64,000 nucleotides of DNA from Paracoccus saliphilus (GCF_028553805.1 NZ_CP067140.1:1612001-1676000), one strand, 5' to 3'. Counted from the first letter of the stretch, positions 9,195 through 21,022 are shown. A program made the numbers and translations. Notes: a model not told the origin generated them from the letters alone.

Positions 9195-9997
9195 GCCTTT
9201 CCATTCAGGGCAAGACAGCCATCGTGACCGGCGCGGGGCGGGGCATCGGCCTGGCCATCGCCAAGCATTTCGTCGAGCGCGGGGCAAATGTCATGTTCGC
9301 CGATTGCGACGAGGCGCCGCTCGAAACGCAGATGTCGGATTACGATACCGAGAGTGGTCCGGTCCGCTATTTCGCAGGCGACCTGTCCGAACGTCTGGCG
9401 ATGGCGAACCTGTTATCGGCAACGCTCGATGCCTTCGACCGCGTCGATATTCTCGTGAATGCACATCGTTTCGTGAAGGGCTCGGACCCGCTGGATACCG
9501 ATCCCGGCGTGCTCGAAGAGATGCTGAGGCAGAACATGATCTCGGTGCTGCGCCTGTCACAGATGGTCGCCAAGCGGATGATCAAGCAAGCCGCAAGCGA
9601 GGAAGAGGTGTCGCAGGCCGGATCGATCGTCAATATCTCGACCTTGGCGGCAACCCGGCCGGTTCCGGCGATGCTCGGCTATTCCATCGCCTGCGCGGCA
9701 CAGGAACAGGCGACGCGGGGGCTGGCACTGACATTGGCGCCGCATCGTATCCGCGTGAACGGAGTCAGCTTCAGCAGCGTCATGTCGCATGAGCTGAAAT
9801 GTGCGCTGAAGGAAGACGGCGAGTTGCGCGGCCAGATCATCGCCGGCACGCCACTGGGCCGGATCGCCGGCGCCGAAGAGGTCGCGGACACGGCCTTGTA
9901 CCTGGTCAGCGAAGGATCGCGTTTCGTGACCGGCCAGATCATTACCGTCGATGGTGGACGTTGTCTGGCCGATCCGGTGACAGCGCAGGTGCTGTAG
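9191..9997 (+). CDS. SDR-family protein with degenerate active site
   Basis: Short-chain dehydrogenase/reductase fold of 268 aa with an intact cofactor motif TGAGRGIG (13-20) and a C-terminal [10 protein letters not shown]. The catalytic centre is altered. Tyr164 is present, but the lysine of YxxxK is Cys168 (YSIAC), the usual Ser is Thr151, and NNAG is NAHR (90-93). It may bind NAD(P) without classical reductase activity, or use another chemistry. It is translationally coupled to the upstream methyltransferase gene (ATGA overlap). Substrate is unknown. Confidence 0.8.
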   Translation: MSLSIQGKTAIVTGAGRGIGLAIAKHFVERGANVMFADCDEAPLETQMSDYDTESGPVRYFAGDLSERLAMANLLSATLDAFDRVDILVNAHRFVKGSDPLDTDPGVLEEMLRQNMISVLRLSQMVAKRMIKQAASEEEVSQAGSIVNISTLAATRPVPAMLGYSIACAAQEQATRGLALTLAPHRIRVNGVSFSSVMSHELKCALKEDGELRGQIIAGTPLGRIAGAEEVADTALYLVSEGSRFVTGQIITVDGGRCLADPVTAQVL

Positions 9998-10003
9998 GTC
10001 GAG

Positions 10004-10024
10004 AGCCGGGCGTTCAGCCCGGCT
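10004..10024. terminator. Hairpin between convergent genes
   Basis: Stem AGCCGGGC / GCCCGGCT with loop GTTCA lies between the SDR stop (9997) and the end of the lipoprotein gene, overlapping the latter's stop codon. It lacks a clear T-run, so termination efficiency is uncertain. Confidence 0.5.
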
Positions 10025-10637
10025 GTCTGGCGGGCAGGCCAAGGCCGCCAAAGCGTATGTCGCTGAGCGACGACGGAATCACCCGGGTGTATTTCGTGCC
10101 TTCGATCGCCGCGCCTGCCATCAGACCCGCTTGCCCGAAAATCAGTGCGACAACTGGATGCTGTGCGGTGACCGAGTCAGCACCCACTGACATGCCACCT
10201 TTTGGAATGGCGTAATAGGCATCGGCCCCGGCCACCCAACCGGGGGCGGCGCGGAATGCGGCCAGGGCGGCATCGGATTGGAAAATCAGCACATGCGCAA
10301 ATTGCTGTGCTCCCAGTTGAAAGCCGACACTGGCCTGTGTGGCGGAATAGTAGTCCACCGTCGCTCCGCCGATCCGAAGCGCGCCTTGGCCATAGGCTCC
10401 ACCAAAGCCAATCGCCGCCTCGGTCATCAGCGGCATGTAGAGCACACCCTTGGCGTTCTGCACCATGGATTGTGCACTGGGGTAGGTCTGGATCAGGTAT
10501 TGATGTGTCTGGTCCACGCGGGCGTCCAGCCGGGATGCCGCATTCGTTCCCACCGCGTTGCTACACCCGGTCAGTGCCAATGCTGCCCCACCCGCGGCCA
10601 GCATTTTGCGCCGGGTCATCTTTTCGAAACTGCTCAT
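10014..10637 (-). CDS. SYLF/YSC84-domain lipoprotein
   Basis: A 207-residue exported lipoprotein. The N-terminus has a twin-arginine-like TRRKMLAAGGAALALTGC, ending in a lipobox with Cys lipidation site. The rest matches the lipid-binding SYLF domain family: VLYMPLMTEAAIGFGGAYGQG, a DYYSATQASVGFQLGAQ core, and the closing AAIEGTKYTR. The role of bacterial members is poorly known. ATG 10637 follows GAGGCGAAG and coincides with the signal sequence. Confidence 0.75.
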   Translation of the reverse strand: MSSFEKMTRRKMLAAGGAALALTGCSNAVGTNAASRLDARVDQTHQYLIQTYPSAQSMVQNAKGVLYMPLMTEAAIGFGGAYGQGALRIGGATVDYYSATQASVGFQLGAQQFAHVLIFQSDAALAAFRAAPGWVAGADAYYAIPKGGMSVGADSVTAQHPVVALIFGQAGLMAGAAIEGTKYTRVIPSSLSDIRFGGLGLPARQPG

Positions 10638-10707
10638 GTCTTCGCCTCGCTTGTGCCGTCGGGCTCCTTGGTGGCCCGTTGGCGTCAGGATACGCGAGAC
10701 GAGGCTA

Positions 10708-11703
10708 TCATGCCAGCATTTCGGCAATGGCGGGCGCGAAATAGCTGAGAACTCCGTCGCATCCGGCCCGGCGGAAGGCGAGCAGGCTTTCCAGCATCGC
10801 GTCGCGCGACAACCATCCGTTGCGGATCGCGCCTTCCAGCATCGCGTATTCGCCGCTGACCTGATAGGCGAATGTCGGTGCGGCGAAGCGATCCTTCACC
10901 TCGCGGCATATATCCAGGTAGGGCATGCCGGGCTTGACCATCACCATGTCGGCCCCCTCGGTCAGATCGCGGGCCACGCAGCGCAGCGCCTCCTGGCGGT
11001 TGCCGGGATTGATCTGGTAGGTCTTCTTGTCGCCGACCAGCCGCCCCGAGGCGCCGACCGCGTCACGGAATGGCCCATAGAAGGCGCTGGCGAATTTCGC
11101 CGCATAGGACAGGATCGCGACGTCTTTGTGGCCTTCGAGTTCCAGCGCGGCCCGCAATGCGCCGATCCGCCCGTCCATCATGTCCGATGGCCCGAGGATA
11201 TCCGCACCGGCGTCAGCCTGCGCGAGCGCCATCTTGACCAGTGCCTCGACGGTCTCGTCATTGACGATTTCGCCATCGACCACGAAACCGTCATGACCGT
11301 TGATGTTATAGGGATCGAGCGCGATATCGGTCATCACCGCCAGTTCCGGCACTGTCTCCTTGATGGCGCGGATCGCCCGGTTGCCGATATTGTCCGGATC
11401 CCATGCACGTTGGCAGCTTTCCGTCTTAAGCTCCTGATCCGAATGCGGAAAGATGCATATTGCCGGAATGTTCAGCCTGGCGGCCTTTTCTGCCGCCCGC
11501 TTTGCCCCATCCAGGGTCAGCCGCTCGACACCCGGCATCGAGGGGATCTCGCCCTCGGCGCCCGCGACCTCGGTCACGAAGATCGGCCAGATCAGGTTGG
11601 CGGCGCTCAGATCGGTTTCCGAGATCATGGCGCGCAGATTGGCCGTGCGGCGCATCCGGCGCAGCCGCGTGGAGGGGAAGGGGGCAATGATCGGGTTGGC
11701 CAT
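10708..11703 (-). CDS. hemB: Delta-aminolevulinic acid dehydratase (porphobilinogen synthase)
   Basis: Condenses two 5-aminolevulinates to porphobilinogen in tetrapyrrole synthesis. The two Schiff-base lysines lie in SYAAKFASAFYGPFR and MVKPGMPYLD. The metal region reads TDIALDPYNINGHDG, without the triple-Cys zinc site of E. coli, so this is the magnesium-dependent type common in alphaproteobacteria. Length is 331 aa. ATG 11703 follows GAGGA. It is about 70 bp upstream of the lipoprotein gene on the same strand. hemF is in the same window at 28072. Confidence 0.96.
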   Translation of the reverse strand: MANPIIAPFPSTRLRRMRRTANLRAMISETDLSAANLIWPIFVTEVAGAEGEIPSMPGVERLTLDGAKRAAEKAARLNIPAICIFPHSDQELKTESCQRAWDPDNIGNRAIRAIKETVPELAVMTDIALDPYNINGHDGFVVDGEIVNDETVEALVKMALAQADAGADILGPSDMMDGRIGALRAALELEGHKDVAILSYAAKFASAFYGPFRDAVGASGRLVGDKKTYQINPGNRQEALRCVARDLTEGADMVMVKPGMPYLDICREVKDRFAAPTFAYQVSGEYAMLEGAIRNGWLSRDAMLESLLAFRRAGCDGVLSYFAPAIAEMLA

Positions 11704-11809
11704 GGCGGTATCCTCATCAGGGTCGAGGCAAAAGGGCCGCCGGACCGGCTTTCCCTTCGCCTGCAGCCGTTCTAAGGTCGCGCGCGACCAAGGACAAGGA
11801 ACCAGCCGC

Positions 11810-12379
11810 GTGCCGCAAATCGACGGGATCATCAGCTTTCTGGACAGCCGCTCTTTCGGGACGATCTGGTATTGGCTGGTCGTGATCGGCATGTGGTCGG
11901 TCAGCGGCCGCAATATCATCGGCGTGCCGGTCGAGATTCTCATTCGTGCCCATCGTGCGATGTCACGCGATGAAATGGACGGGCCCGCCGTGATCTCGCT
12001 GCTGGACTGGCTGTCGCTGACCCTGCCGCGCTGGCAATTGAGCCGCCGCGAAGGATCGATCTTTCTGGGGGTGACGGTTTTCCTGATGACGTCGCTGGCG
12101 GGGCTGGGCTTTGGCCATGATCTTGAAATGGCGCAGGCTCTGACATTGTTGTTGCTGCCTTTCCTGATTCTGTTCTGGATGCGGGTCCGGCTGGCCTATC
12201 GGCTTACCCCCCTGCTACAGAACCAAGAGGCAGATCGGCAGTTGGAGCCCATCGCCAAGGAAGCCATTCGGCGCATGATCTGGCATCGCAGGCTGGTGAC
12301 TGTCCTGTCGATCCTCGCCGTGGCAATAACAGCGATGTGGGGCGTTCTGTGGTCACTGATGCACCCGAACGGGATGTGA
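11810..12379 (+). CDS. Conserved inner-membrane protein, function unknown
   Basis: A 189-aa protein with four hydrophobic segments (around IWYWLVVIGMW, GSIFLGVTVFLMTSLAGLG, LTLLLLPFLILFW and LVTVLSILAVAITAMWGVLW). It sits directly ahead of mfd. Rhodobacterales homologues sometimes carry the label component of SufBCD complex, which this sequence does not support. The start is GTG 11810, preceded by AAGGA nine bases upstream; the frame is open further upstream but that part overlaps hemB antisense. Confidence 0.65.
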   Translation: MPQIDGIISFLDSRSFGTIWYWLVVIGMWSVSGRNIIGVPVEILIRAHRAMSRDEMDGPAVISLLDWLSLTLPRWQLSRREGSIFLGVTVFLMTSLAGLGFGHDLEMAQALTLLLLPFLILFWMRVRLAYRLTPLLQNQEADRQLEPIAKEAIRRMIWHRRLVTVLSILAVAITAMWGVLWSLMHPNGM

Positions 12380-12416
12380 CCTTGACACCGCTGCCCCGCA
12401 CTTTACCTGACGCCCC

Positions 12417-15400
12417 ATGTCCAACCAGTTGATCCTCTCTGGCGCGCCTGAAGGCTATGACGCCGCCCTGATCGCCCGCGAAGCGGCGCGATCCGAGAAT
12501 GGCGGTGCGCCGGTCATCCATATCGCCCGCGATGACCGCCGCATGGCGGCGATGCGGGAGGCCCTGGGATTCCTGGCGCCGGGGCTGGCGATCCTGGATT
12601 TCCCGGCATGGGATACCACGCCCTATGACCGGGTCTCGCCCGCACCCGCAATACAGGCGGCGCGCATGGCAACGCTGGCCGGTCTCGCGCAGGGGGCGGT
12701 CAGGGGGCCATTCGTCCTGCTGACCACTTTGAACGCGGTGCTGCAACGGGTCCCGGCGCGTGAGCTGGTCGGCGGGGCCAGTTTCGCCGCCCGTGTCGGT
12801 GATCGCATCGACGAGGCGGGGCTGCGCGATTTCCTGATCCGGATGGGCTTCGTGCAATCTCCGACCGTGACCGAGCCCGGCGATTACGCCATCCGTGGCG
12901 GGATCATCGATATCTACCCGCCGGGCGAATCCGGGCCGATCCGGCTGGACCTGTTCGGCGACGTTCTGGACGGTGCGCGCCGTTTCGATCCGGTCAGCCA
13001 GCGGACGACCGAAAAGCTGTCGCGCGTCGAGATCGCGCCGATGTCCGAAGTCATCCTCGATGAGCCCGCGATCACCCGGTTCCGCCAGAACTACCGCGCC
13101 GAATACGGGGGCGGCAGCAACGATCCGCTCTATGAAGGGGTCAGTGCCGGTCGCAAGATGTCGGGGGTGGAGCATTGGCTGCCATGGTTCCATGACCGGA
13201 TGGAGAGTCTTTTCGACTACCTTCCCGGCGCCTCGGTGGTGATGGACGATCATGTCGGGCAGGTCATCGATGCCCGGCGCGAGATGATCCGCGAACAGTT
13301 TCAGGCCCGCCGCGAAGCGATGGCGATGAAGGGGCGCAGCGATACCGTCTACAAGCCGGTGCCGCCCGACGAGATGTTCCCGACCGAAGAGGAATGGGGC
13401 AATTGGCTCGACCCGCATCGGGTGCTGCGCCTGTCTGTGCTGCCCCAGCCTCCGGGGCCGGGCGTGCTGGATGCGGGCGGACGGCCGGGGCGCAATTTCG
13501 CGCCCGAGCGGCAGTCGGAAAATCTGAATTTGTTCAATGCGCTATCTGATCATATTCAGGGATTGTGCAAGGATGGCCGCGTCATCATCGCCAGCTTTTC
13601 CGATGGTGCCCGCGACCGTTTGGCCGGGCTGATCTCGGATGAAGGCGTCACCGGTGCGCAACAGATCGGCGATATTCGCGACCTGCCCGACAGGCCCGGA
13701 GCCCTAGGCCTGGCCGTCTGGCCGCTGGAAGAGGGGTTCACGGCGGATGGACGGGCGCTTGGCCGACTGACGGTGATCTCGGAGCAGGACGTGTTGGGCG
13801 ACCGCCTGATCCGTGGCGCGAAGAAACGCCGCCGGGCCGAGAATTTCCTGCAGGACACACAAGCCCTTACCCCCGGCGATCTGGTCGTGCATGTCGAGCA
13901 TGGTATCGGGCGCTATACCGGGCTGGAAACGATCACGGCCGCCGGCGTGCCGCATGATTGCGTGGCGCTGGAATACGCGGGCGGCGACCGACTGTTTCTA
14001 CCGGTCGAGAATATCGAACTGCTCAGCCGCTACGGCCATGAAGAGGGAATGCTGGACCGGCTCGGCGGCGGTGCGTGGCAGGCCCGCAAGGCGCGGCTGA
14101 AGGAACGTATCAAGCTGATCGCCGACAAGCTGATGCGAGTCGCCGCCGAACGCCTGCTGCGTCCCGCCCCGGTTCTGGAACCAGAGGATCACGACTGGCA
14201 GGCTTTCTCCGCGCGGTTTCCCTATAGCGAAACCGACGATCAGGCGGCGGCGATCGAGGATGTTTTGTCCGATCTGTCGGCGGGCCGTCCGATGGACCGG
14301 CTGGTCGTCGGCGATGTCGGTTTCGGCAAGACCGAGGTAGCGATGCGCGCAGCCTTTGTCGCCGCCTCTCAGGGATTGCAGGTGGCCGTCATCGCGCCGA
14401 CCACCTTGCTTGCCCGCCAGCATTTCAACACCTTCGCCGAGCGTTTCCGCGGCACCGCGATCAGCGTCCGTCCCCTGTCGCGCTTCGTCGGCACCAAGGA
14501 TGCTGCCAAGACGCGTGAGGGGTTGGCCGACGGCTCGGTGGATATCGTCGTCGGAACCCATGCCGTGCTGGCCAAGCAGGTGCGCTTCAAGCGCCTTGGC
14601 CTGCTGGTCATCGACGAAGAGCAGCATTTCGGTGTCACCCACAAGGAACGGCTTAAGGAGTTGCGCAGCGATATCCATGTGCTGACGCTGACCGCGACGC
14701 CGATCCCGCGCACGCTGCAACTGTCTTTGACCGGGGTGCGCGACCTGTCGATCATCGGCACGCCACCCGTGGACCGCCTGTCCATCCGCACCTATGCCAG
14801 CGAATTCGACAGCGTGACCATCCGCGAGGCGCTACTGCGTGAAAAATACCGTGGCGGACAAAGCTTCTTCGTTGTCCCGCGCCTGTCGGACCTGCCCGAT
14901 GTCGAGCATTGGCTGACCGAGAACGTCCCCGAGATCACCTTTATCGTCGCGCATGGCCAATTGGCGGCGGGCGATCTGGATCAGCGGATGAACGCCTTTT
15001 ACGACGGCAGCCATGACGTGCTGCTGGCGACCTCGATCGTCGAAAGCGGTCTCGATATTCCGACGGCGAACACGATGGTTGTCTGGCGCTCGGACATGTT
15101 CGGGCTGGCGCAGCTTTACCAGATCCGGGGCCGGGTGGGGCGCTCGAAGACCCGCGCCTATTGTTACCTGACCACCAAACCGCGCAGCCCCCTGACCCCG
15201 CAGGCGATCCGGCGGCTGAAATTCCTTGGCGCCATCGACAGCCTCGGGGCTGGTTTCAACCTCGCCTCGCAGGATTTGGACCTGCGCGGGGCCGGCAACC
15301 TGCTGGGGGAAGAGCAATCCGGCCATATCAAGGAGGTCGGCTTCGAACTTTACCAGGCGATGCTCGAGGAAACCATCGCCAAGCTGAAATCGGGCGAGAT

Positions 15401-15875
15401 CGAGGGCACGCCAGAAGACGAATGGGCGCCACAGTTGAATCTCGGCGTGCCGGTGACGATCCCCGAACATTACATCCCCGATCTCGATGTGCGGCTTGGC
15501 CTGTATCGCCGCCTTGCCGAGCTGACTACCAAGGTCGAACTCGAAGGCTTTGCCGCCGAGCTGATCGACCGTTTCGGTACGCTGCCGCGAGAGGTGAATA
15601 CCCTGTTGCTGGTGATCCGCATCAAGGCGATGGCAAAGCGCGCCCAGATCGCCAAGCTGGATGCCGGGCCGAAAGGCGCGACAGTGCAATTCCATAACGA
15701 CAAGTTCCCCAACCCGGCGGGGCTGGTGGAATTCCTGACCGATCAGCGTGGGCAGGCCAAGGTCACGGATAACAAGATCATCATTCGCCGCGACTGGAAG
15801 ACGGATGCCGATCGCATCAAGGGCGCCTTTGCCGTTGCCCGTGACCTGGCCGCAAAGGCAAAGGTGGCGAAGTGA
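12417..15875 (+). CDS. mfd: Transcription-repair coupling factor
   Basis: Large DNA translocase (1152 aa) that removes RNA polymerase stalled at lesions and recruits UvrA. The N-terminal UvrB-like region is followed by the RNA-polymerase interaction domain around GDLVVHVEHGIGRYTGLE. The RecG-like motor has Walker A GDVGFGKTEVAMRAA near residue 631, DEEQ box IDEEQHFG near 733, and TLTATPIPRTL. The C-terminal TRCF domain covers VTIPEHYIPD. ATG 12417 is chosen by homology; no good ribosome binding site is visible. The stop overlaps the GTG of pabB. Confidence 0.97.
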   Translation: MSNQLILSGAPEGYDAALIAREAARSENGGAPVIHIARDDRRMAAMREALGFLAPGLAILDFPAWDTTPYDRVSPAPAIQAARMATLAGLAQGAVRGPFVLLTTLNAVLQRVPARELVGGASFAARVGDRIDEAGLRDFLIRMGFVQSPTVTEPGDYAIRGGIIDIYPPGESGPIRLDLFGDVLDGARRFDPVSQRTTEKLSRVEIAPMSEVILDEPAITRFRQNYRAEYGGGSNDPLYEGVSAGRKMSGVEHWLPWFHDRMESLFDYLPGASVVMDDHVGQVIDARREMIREQFQARREAMAMKGRSDTVYKPVPPDEMFPTEEEWGNWLDPHRVLRLSVLPQPPGPGVLDAGGRPGRNFAPERQSENLNLFNALSDHIQGLCKDGRVIIASFSDGARDRLAGLISDEGVTGAQQIGDIRDLPDRPGALGLAVWPLEEGFTADGRALGRLTVISEQDVLGDRLIRGAKKRRRAENFLQDTQALTPGDLVVHVEHGIGRYTGLETITAAGVPHDCVALEYAGGDRLFLPVENIELLSRYGHEEGMLDRLGGGAWQARKARLKERIKLIADKLMRVAAERLLRPAPVLEPEDHDWQAFSARFPYSETDDQAAAIEDVLSDLSAGRPMDRLVVGDVGFGKTEVAMRAAFVAASQGLQVAVIAPTTLLARQHFNTFAERFRGTAISVRPLSRFVGTKDAAKTREGLADGSVDIVVGTHAVLAKQVRFKRLGLLVIDEEQHFGVTHKERLKELRSDIHVLTLTATPIPRTLQLSLTGVRDLSIIGTPPVDRLSIRTYASEFDSVTIREALLREKYRGGQSFFVVPRLSDLPDVEHWLTENVPEITFIVAHGQLAAGDLDQRMNAFYDGSHDVLLATSIVESGLDIPTANTMVVWRSDMFGLAQLYQIRGRVGRSKTRAYCYLTTKPRSPLTPQAIRRLKFLGAIDSLGAGFNLASQDLDLRGAGNLLGEEQSGHIKEVGFELYQAMLEETIAKLKSGEIEGTPEDEWAPQLNLGVPVTIPEHYIPDLDVRLGLYRRLAELTTKVELEGFAAELIDRFGTLPREVNTLLLVIRIKAMAKRAQIAKLDAGPKGATVQFHNDKFPNPAGLVEFLTDQRGQAKVTDNKIIIRRDWKTDADRIKGAFAVARDLAAKAKVAK

Positions 15876-16999
15876 GCGGGCAGGTCCGTTTCGATCACGG
15901 CCCGCTGCCGGGGGGCACGCTGTTCACCGCCCCGCAAACGGTGATCCGCGCCGATACGCCGGCCGGGATCATTCCGGCACTGGCGGCGATGGAGGCAGCG
16001 CGGGCGCGGGGATGCTGGCTGGCGGGATACCTGTCCTACGAGCTGGGCTATGCGCTGACACCCCGGCTTGCACCGCTGATGCCGTCGGACCGCGATGTGC
16101 CGCTGATCCTGATGGGGGTGTTCGACAAACCCCGCCCCGCTCCCGCACTTCCCGATTCCGCCGGGATAGGTCTTGGCGCGCCGCGCCCGCTCTGGTCCCG
16201 CGACCGCTATGACCGGGCGATTGCCGAGGTGCATCGCTATATCGAGGCGGGCGACACTTACCAGATCAACCTGACCTTCCCGATGGAGGCCGAGGCAGAG
16301 GGCGATCCGCTGGCCATCTATGCCGCCTTGGCGGCACGCCAGCCGGTGGGAGAGGGGGCTTTCGTCGATCTGGGCGGTCCGGTCGTTCTGTCGCGCAGCC
16401 CCGAGCTGTTCTTCGCCACCGATCACGCGGGCCGGATCGAGACCCGGCCGATGAAAGGCACCGCCCCGCGCGGTGCGACCCCGGCCGAGGATCAGGCAGC
16501 GGCCGAGACGCTGGCGGCTTCGGAAAAGGACCGGGCCGAGAACCTGATGATCGTCGATCTGCTGCGAAACGATATCAGCCGGGTTTGCCTGCCCGGTTCC
16601 GTCCGCGTGCCGAAACTGTTCGAGATCGAGCCCTATACGACGGTTCACCAGATGACCTCGACCGTCACCGGGCAGTTGACCGATGATGCCGGGCTGAGCG
16701 ATGTCCTGCGGGCGTTGTTTCCCTGCGGCTCGATCACCGGCGCCCCGAAAATCCGCGCGATGGAGATCATCGCCGAACTGGAACAGGCGTCTCGCGGGGT
16801 CTATTGCGGGGCCATTGGCTGGGCCGATCCGGCGGGACCGATGCGCTTCAATGTCGCGATCCGGACGCCGGTCATGGATGGTGAAGGGCGTCTGCGGCTG
16901 AATGTCGGCGGCGGCATCACCCATGACAGCCGCGCCGGATCGGAATGGGAGGAGGCGATATGCAAATCCGCATTTCTGGGCCTGTCCCCGCAGGGCTGA
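15872..16999 (+). CDS. pabB: Aminodeoxychorismate synthase component I
   Basis: Converts chorismate and ammonia (from a glutaminase partner not seen here) to 4-amino-4-deoxychorismate for folate. Of its 375 aa, the chorismate-binding core includes AGDTYQINLTFPM, the PMKGTAPRG lysine motif that marks PabB rather than anthranilate synthase, DLLRNDISRV, and FPCGSITGAPK. The N-terminal domain is shorter than in E. coli PabB. The GTG start overlaps the mfd stop by 4 bp. The 3' end overlaps pabC by 40 bp. Confidence 0.9.
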   Translation: MSGQVRFDHGPLPGGTLFTAPQTVIRADTPAGIIPALAAMEAARARGCWLAGYLSYELGYALTPRLAPLMPSDRDVPLILMGVFDKPRPAPALPDSAGIGLGAPRPLWSRDRYDRAIAEVHRYIEAGDTYQINLTFPMEAEAEGDPLAIYAALAARQPVGEGAFVDLGGPVVLSRSPELFFATDHAGRIETRPMKGTAPRGATPAEDQAAAETLAASEKDRAENLMIVDLLRNDISRVCLPGSVRVPKLFEIEPYTTVHQMTSTVTGQLTDDAGLSDVLRALFPCGSITGAPKIRAMEIIAELEQASRGVYCGAIGWADPAGPMRFNVAIRTPVMDGEGRLRLNVGGGITHDSRAGSEWEEAICKSAFLGLSPQG

Positions 17000-17601
17000 A
17001 AGTGATCGAGACCATGCGGGCCGGGCCGGATGGCCGGATTCGCCATTGGCCGCTGCACCTGGAACGGCTGCGCAGGGATTGCGCCGCGGTGGGCTTTCCG
17101 TTGGATGAAAATGCGGTCATGGCATCCCTTGCCACCCTGCCGACGCAGCAGACTCTGCGGGTGCGCCTCACCGTCGATGCCGATGGGAAAGTCACGGCGG
17201 AACATCAGACGCTACCTCCGAATCCCGATTATTGGGATGTCGCGATCTCAAAGGTGCGGCTGGAGCGTGACGATCCGTGGCTGCGGGTCAAGACCTCGCG
17301 TCGTCCGGCTTATGATGCTGCCCGCGCGAATATGCCCGCAGATTGCCACGAGGCCATCCTGCTGAACGAACAGGGCGAAATCTGCGAGGGCACGATCACC
17401 AATATCTTCCTGCGCAGGGCAGGGCGGTTGCTGACCCCCGCCGCATCTTGCGGGCTGTTGCCCGGCGTGCTGCGGCAATCGCTCCTGAATACTGACGAGG
17501 CAGAAGAGGCGGTTCTGTATCCGGAGGATCTGACGCGGGGCGAATTGTTCTGCGGCAATTCCCTGCGCGGCTTGATCCGGGCACGGCTGCGAAACGGATA
17601 A
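16960..17601 (+). CDS. pabC: Aminodeoxychorismate lyase-type class IV aminotransferase
   Basis: PLP enzyme that releases pyruvate from aminodeoxychorismate to give p-aminobenzoate. Its 213 aa include the PLP lysine region VKTSRRPAYDAAR, the class IV signature EICEGTITNIF, and CGLLPGVLRQ. ATG 16960 is placed seven bases after GGGAGGAGG, which lies inside pabB; an earlier ATG at 16945 precedes this site. Adjacency to pabB decides between PabC and branched-chain or D-amino acid aminotransferases of the same fold. Confidence 0.8.
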   Translation: MQIRISGPVPAGLKVIETMRAGPDGRIRHWPLHLERLRRDCAAVGFPLDENAVMASLATLPTQQTLRVRLTVDADGKVTAEHQTLPPNPDYWDVAISKVRLERDDPWLRVKTSRRPAYDAARANMPADCHEAILLNEQGEICEGTITNIFLRRAGRLLTPAASCGLLPGVLRQSLLNTDEAEEAVLYPEDLTRGELFCGNSLRGLIRARLRNG

Positions 17602-17614
17602 ACCCATAAAAATA

Positions 17615-17641
17615 ACCCGCCTTGCGCGACGCAAGGCGGGT
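17615..17641. terminator. Intrinsic terminator between pabC and clpA
   Basis: An 11-bp perfect stem ACCCGCCTTGC / GCAAGGCGGGT has a 5-nt loop. Read on the minus strand it is followed by TTATTTTTAT, so it should end clpA transcripts well; on the plus strand the T-run is weak. Confidence 0.8.
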
Positions 17642-17673
17642 CATCGTTCAATCGCCCTTTCGGGAGTTGGTTG

Positions 17674-19998
<2,325 letters not shown>

Positions 19999-20163
19999 GG
20001 TCGTCTCCTGTCAGTCGGCTGGCGGTATGGGCGATGTGCCCACCGGCCCAGACTGTCATGGTAGTTTTAAGATTTGGTGGAATCGGCCCGGCTTCAAGCA
20101 GTTTTTTAAATTTGTCCGGGTTTTTTGCCACGGCTGAGGCAAATGTGATGTCACCATGGGCGG

Positions 20164-20213
20164 TTTTCAAGGTCCCCTGGCAGGCATGTGGATTCGGGTT
20201 GTTACCTTGAAAA
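20164..20213. repeat. Inverted repeat upstream of clpA
   Basis: Perfect 10-bp arms TTTTCAAGGT (20164-20173) and ACCTTGAAAA (20204-20213) lie just after the gloB stop and about 170 bp before the clpA start. CCTTGAAA on the minus strand resembles the -35 element of sigma-32 heat-shock promoters, but a matching -10 element is not evident. Confidence 0.4.
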
Positions 20214-20217
20214 GATA

Positions 20218-20964
20218 TCAGAAACTGTCCTTCATGCTGCGCAACCGTGCGAAAACCTCGACATCAGATGCATTTTCCATGTTCAGGAACTTACGGAGCT
20301 CCTTGACACGCAGAAAGGGATTCGTCGCCCGTTCCTCGGCCAATGTGGCGGGAGAGCAGGGCAGGCGATCCGCCTCGACCCCGGCCAATCGTTCCTTCAG
20401 CGCGTCATTGCCCGGATCGACAGACAGGGCGAAGGCACCATTGGCGGCGCAGTAATCATGGCCCGAGCAGATCAGCGTCTCGCCGGGCAGGGCATTCAGG
20501 CGGCCCAGACTGTTCCACATCATTGCCGGATCACCCTCGAACAGCCGTCCGCAGCCCATCGCCATCAGGCTGTCGGCGGTGAAGGCATAGCTCGATTGCG
20601 GGAAATGGAACGCGACATGCCCGACCGTGTGGCCCGATACGTCGATGACATGGACAGTCTCGCCCAGAACCTGCGGCGAATCGCCCGGCGTGACCCGGAT
20701 ATCCAGGGGCGGCAGTCGATGCGCGTCCGCCTCTGCGCCGATGACCGTTGCGCCGGTCCGTTTCACGATCTCGGAGACGCCGTCGATATGATCCCCGTGA
20801 TGATGGGTCAGCAGAATCCTGTCCAGCCCCCAGCCTCTCTGATCCAGTTCCGCCAGGATCGGCGCGGCTTCGGGGGCATCGATCAGCGCGGTGCCCGCCT
20901 CGCCGCGAAGAAGATAGGCATAATTGTCCTTCAGGCATCGAATGGTGATCAGTTCCAGCGGCAT
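20218..20964 (-). CDS. gloB: Hydroxyacylglutathione hydrolase (glyoxalase II)
   Basis: Metallo-beta-lactamase-fold enzyme that hydrolyses S-lactoylglutathione in methylglyoxal detoxification. The binuclear metal site is THHHGDHIDG, with further ligands at SGHTVGH, TADSLM and the C-terminal GHDY. Length is 248 aa. ATG 20964 follows AAGGA; an ATG six codons upstream is less well placed. It is divergent from the methyltransferase at 21023, sharing a 58-bp intergenic region. Confidence 0.92.
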   Translation of the reverse strand: MPLELITIRCLKDNYAYLLRGEAGTALIDAPEAAPILAELDQRGWGLDRILLTHHHGDHIDGVSEIVKRTGATVIGAEADAHRLPPLDIRVTPGDSPQVLGETVHVIDVSGHTVGHVAFHFPQSSYAFTADSLMAMGCGRLFEGDPAMMWNSLGRLNALPGETLICSGHDYCAANGAFALSVDPGNDALKERLAGVEADRLPCSPATLAEERATNPFLRVKELRKFLNMENASDVEVFARLRSMKDSF

Positions 20965-21022
20965 TGGCAAATCCTTCCCCATATGATGTGTTCGAAACTG
21001 ACAAAAGCATGGCCGGGGTGCA

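Noticed and set aside
10558..11775. Plus-strand frame of about 400 codons over hemB
   Set aside because: Antisense to hemB; the hemB frame has all catalytic motifs.
11453..11809. Longer N-terminus for the membrane protein before mfd
   Set aside because: The extra part is antisense to hemB and lacks a ribosome binding site; GTG 11810 with AAGGA is preferred.
15743..16924. Minus-strand frame of about 390 codons over pabB
   Set aside because: Shadow of pabB in the opposite strand; no recognisable motif.
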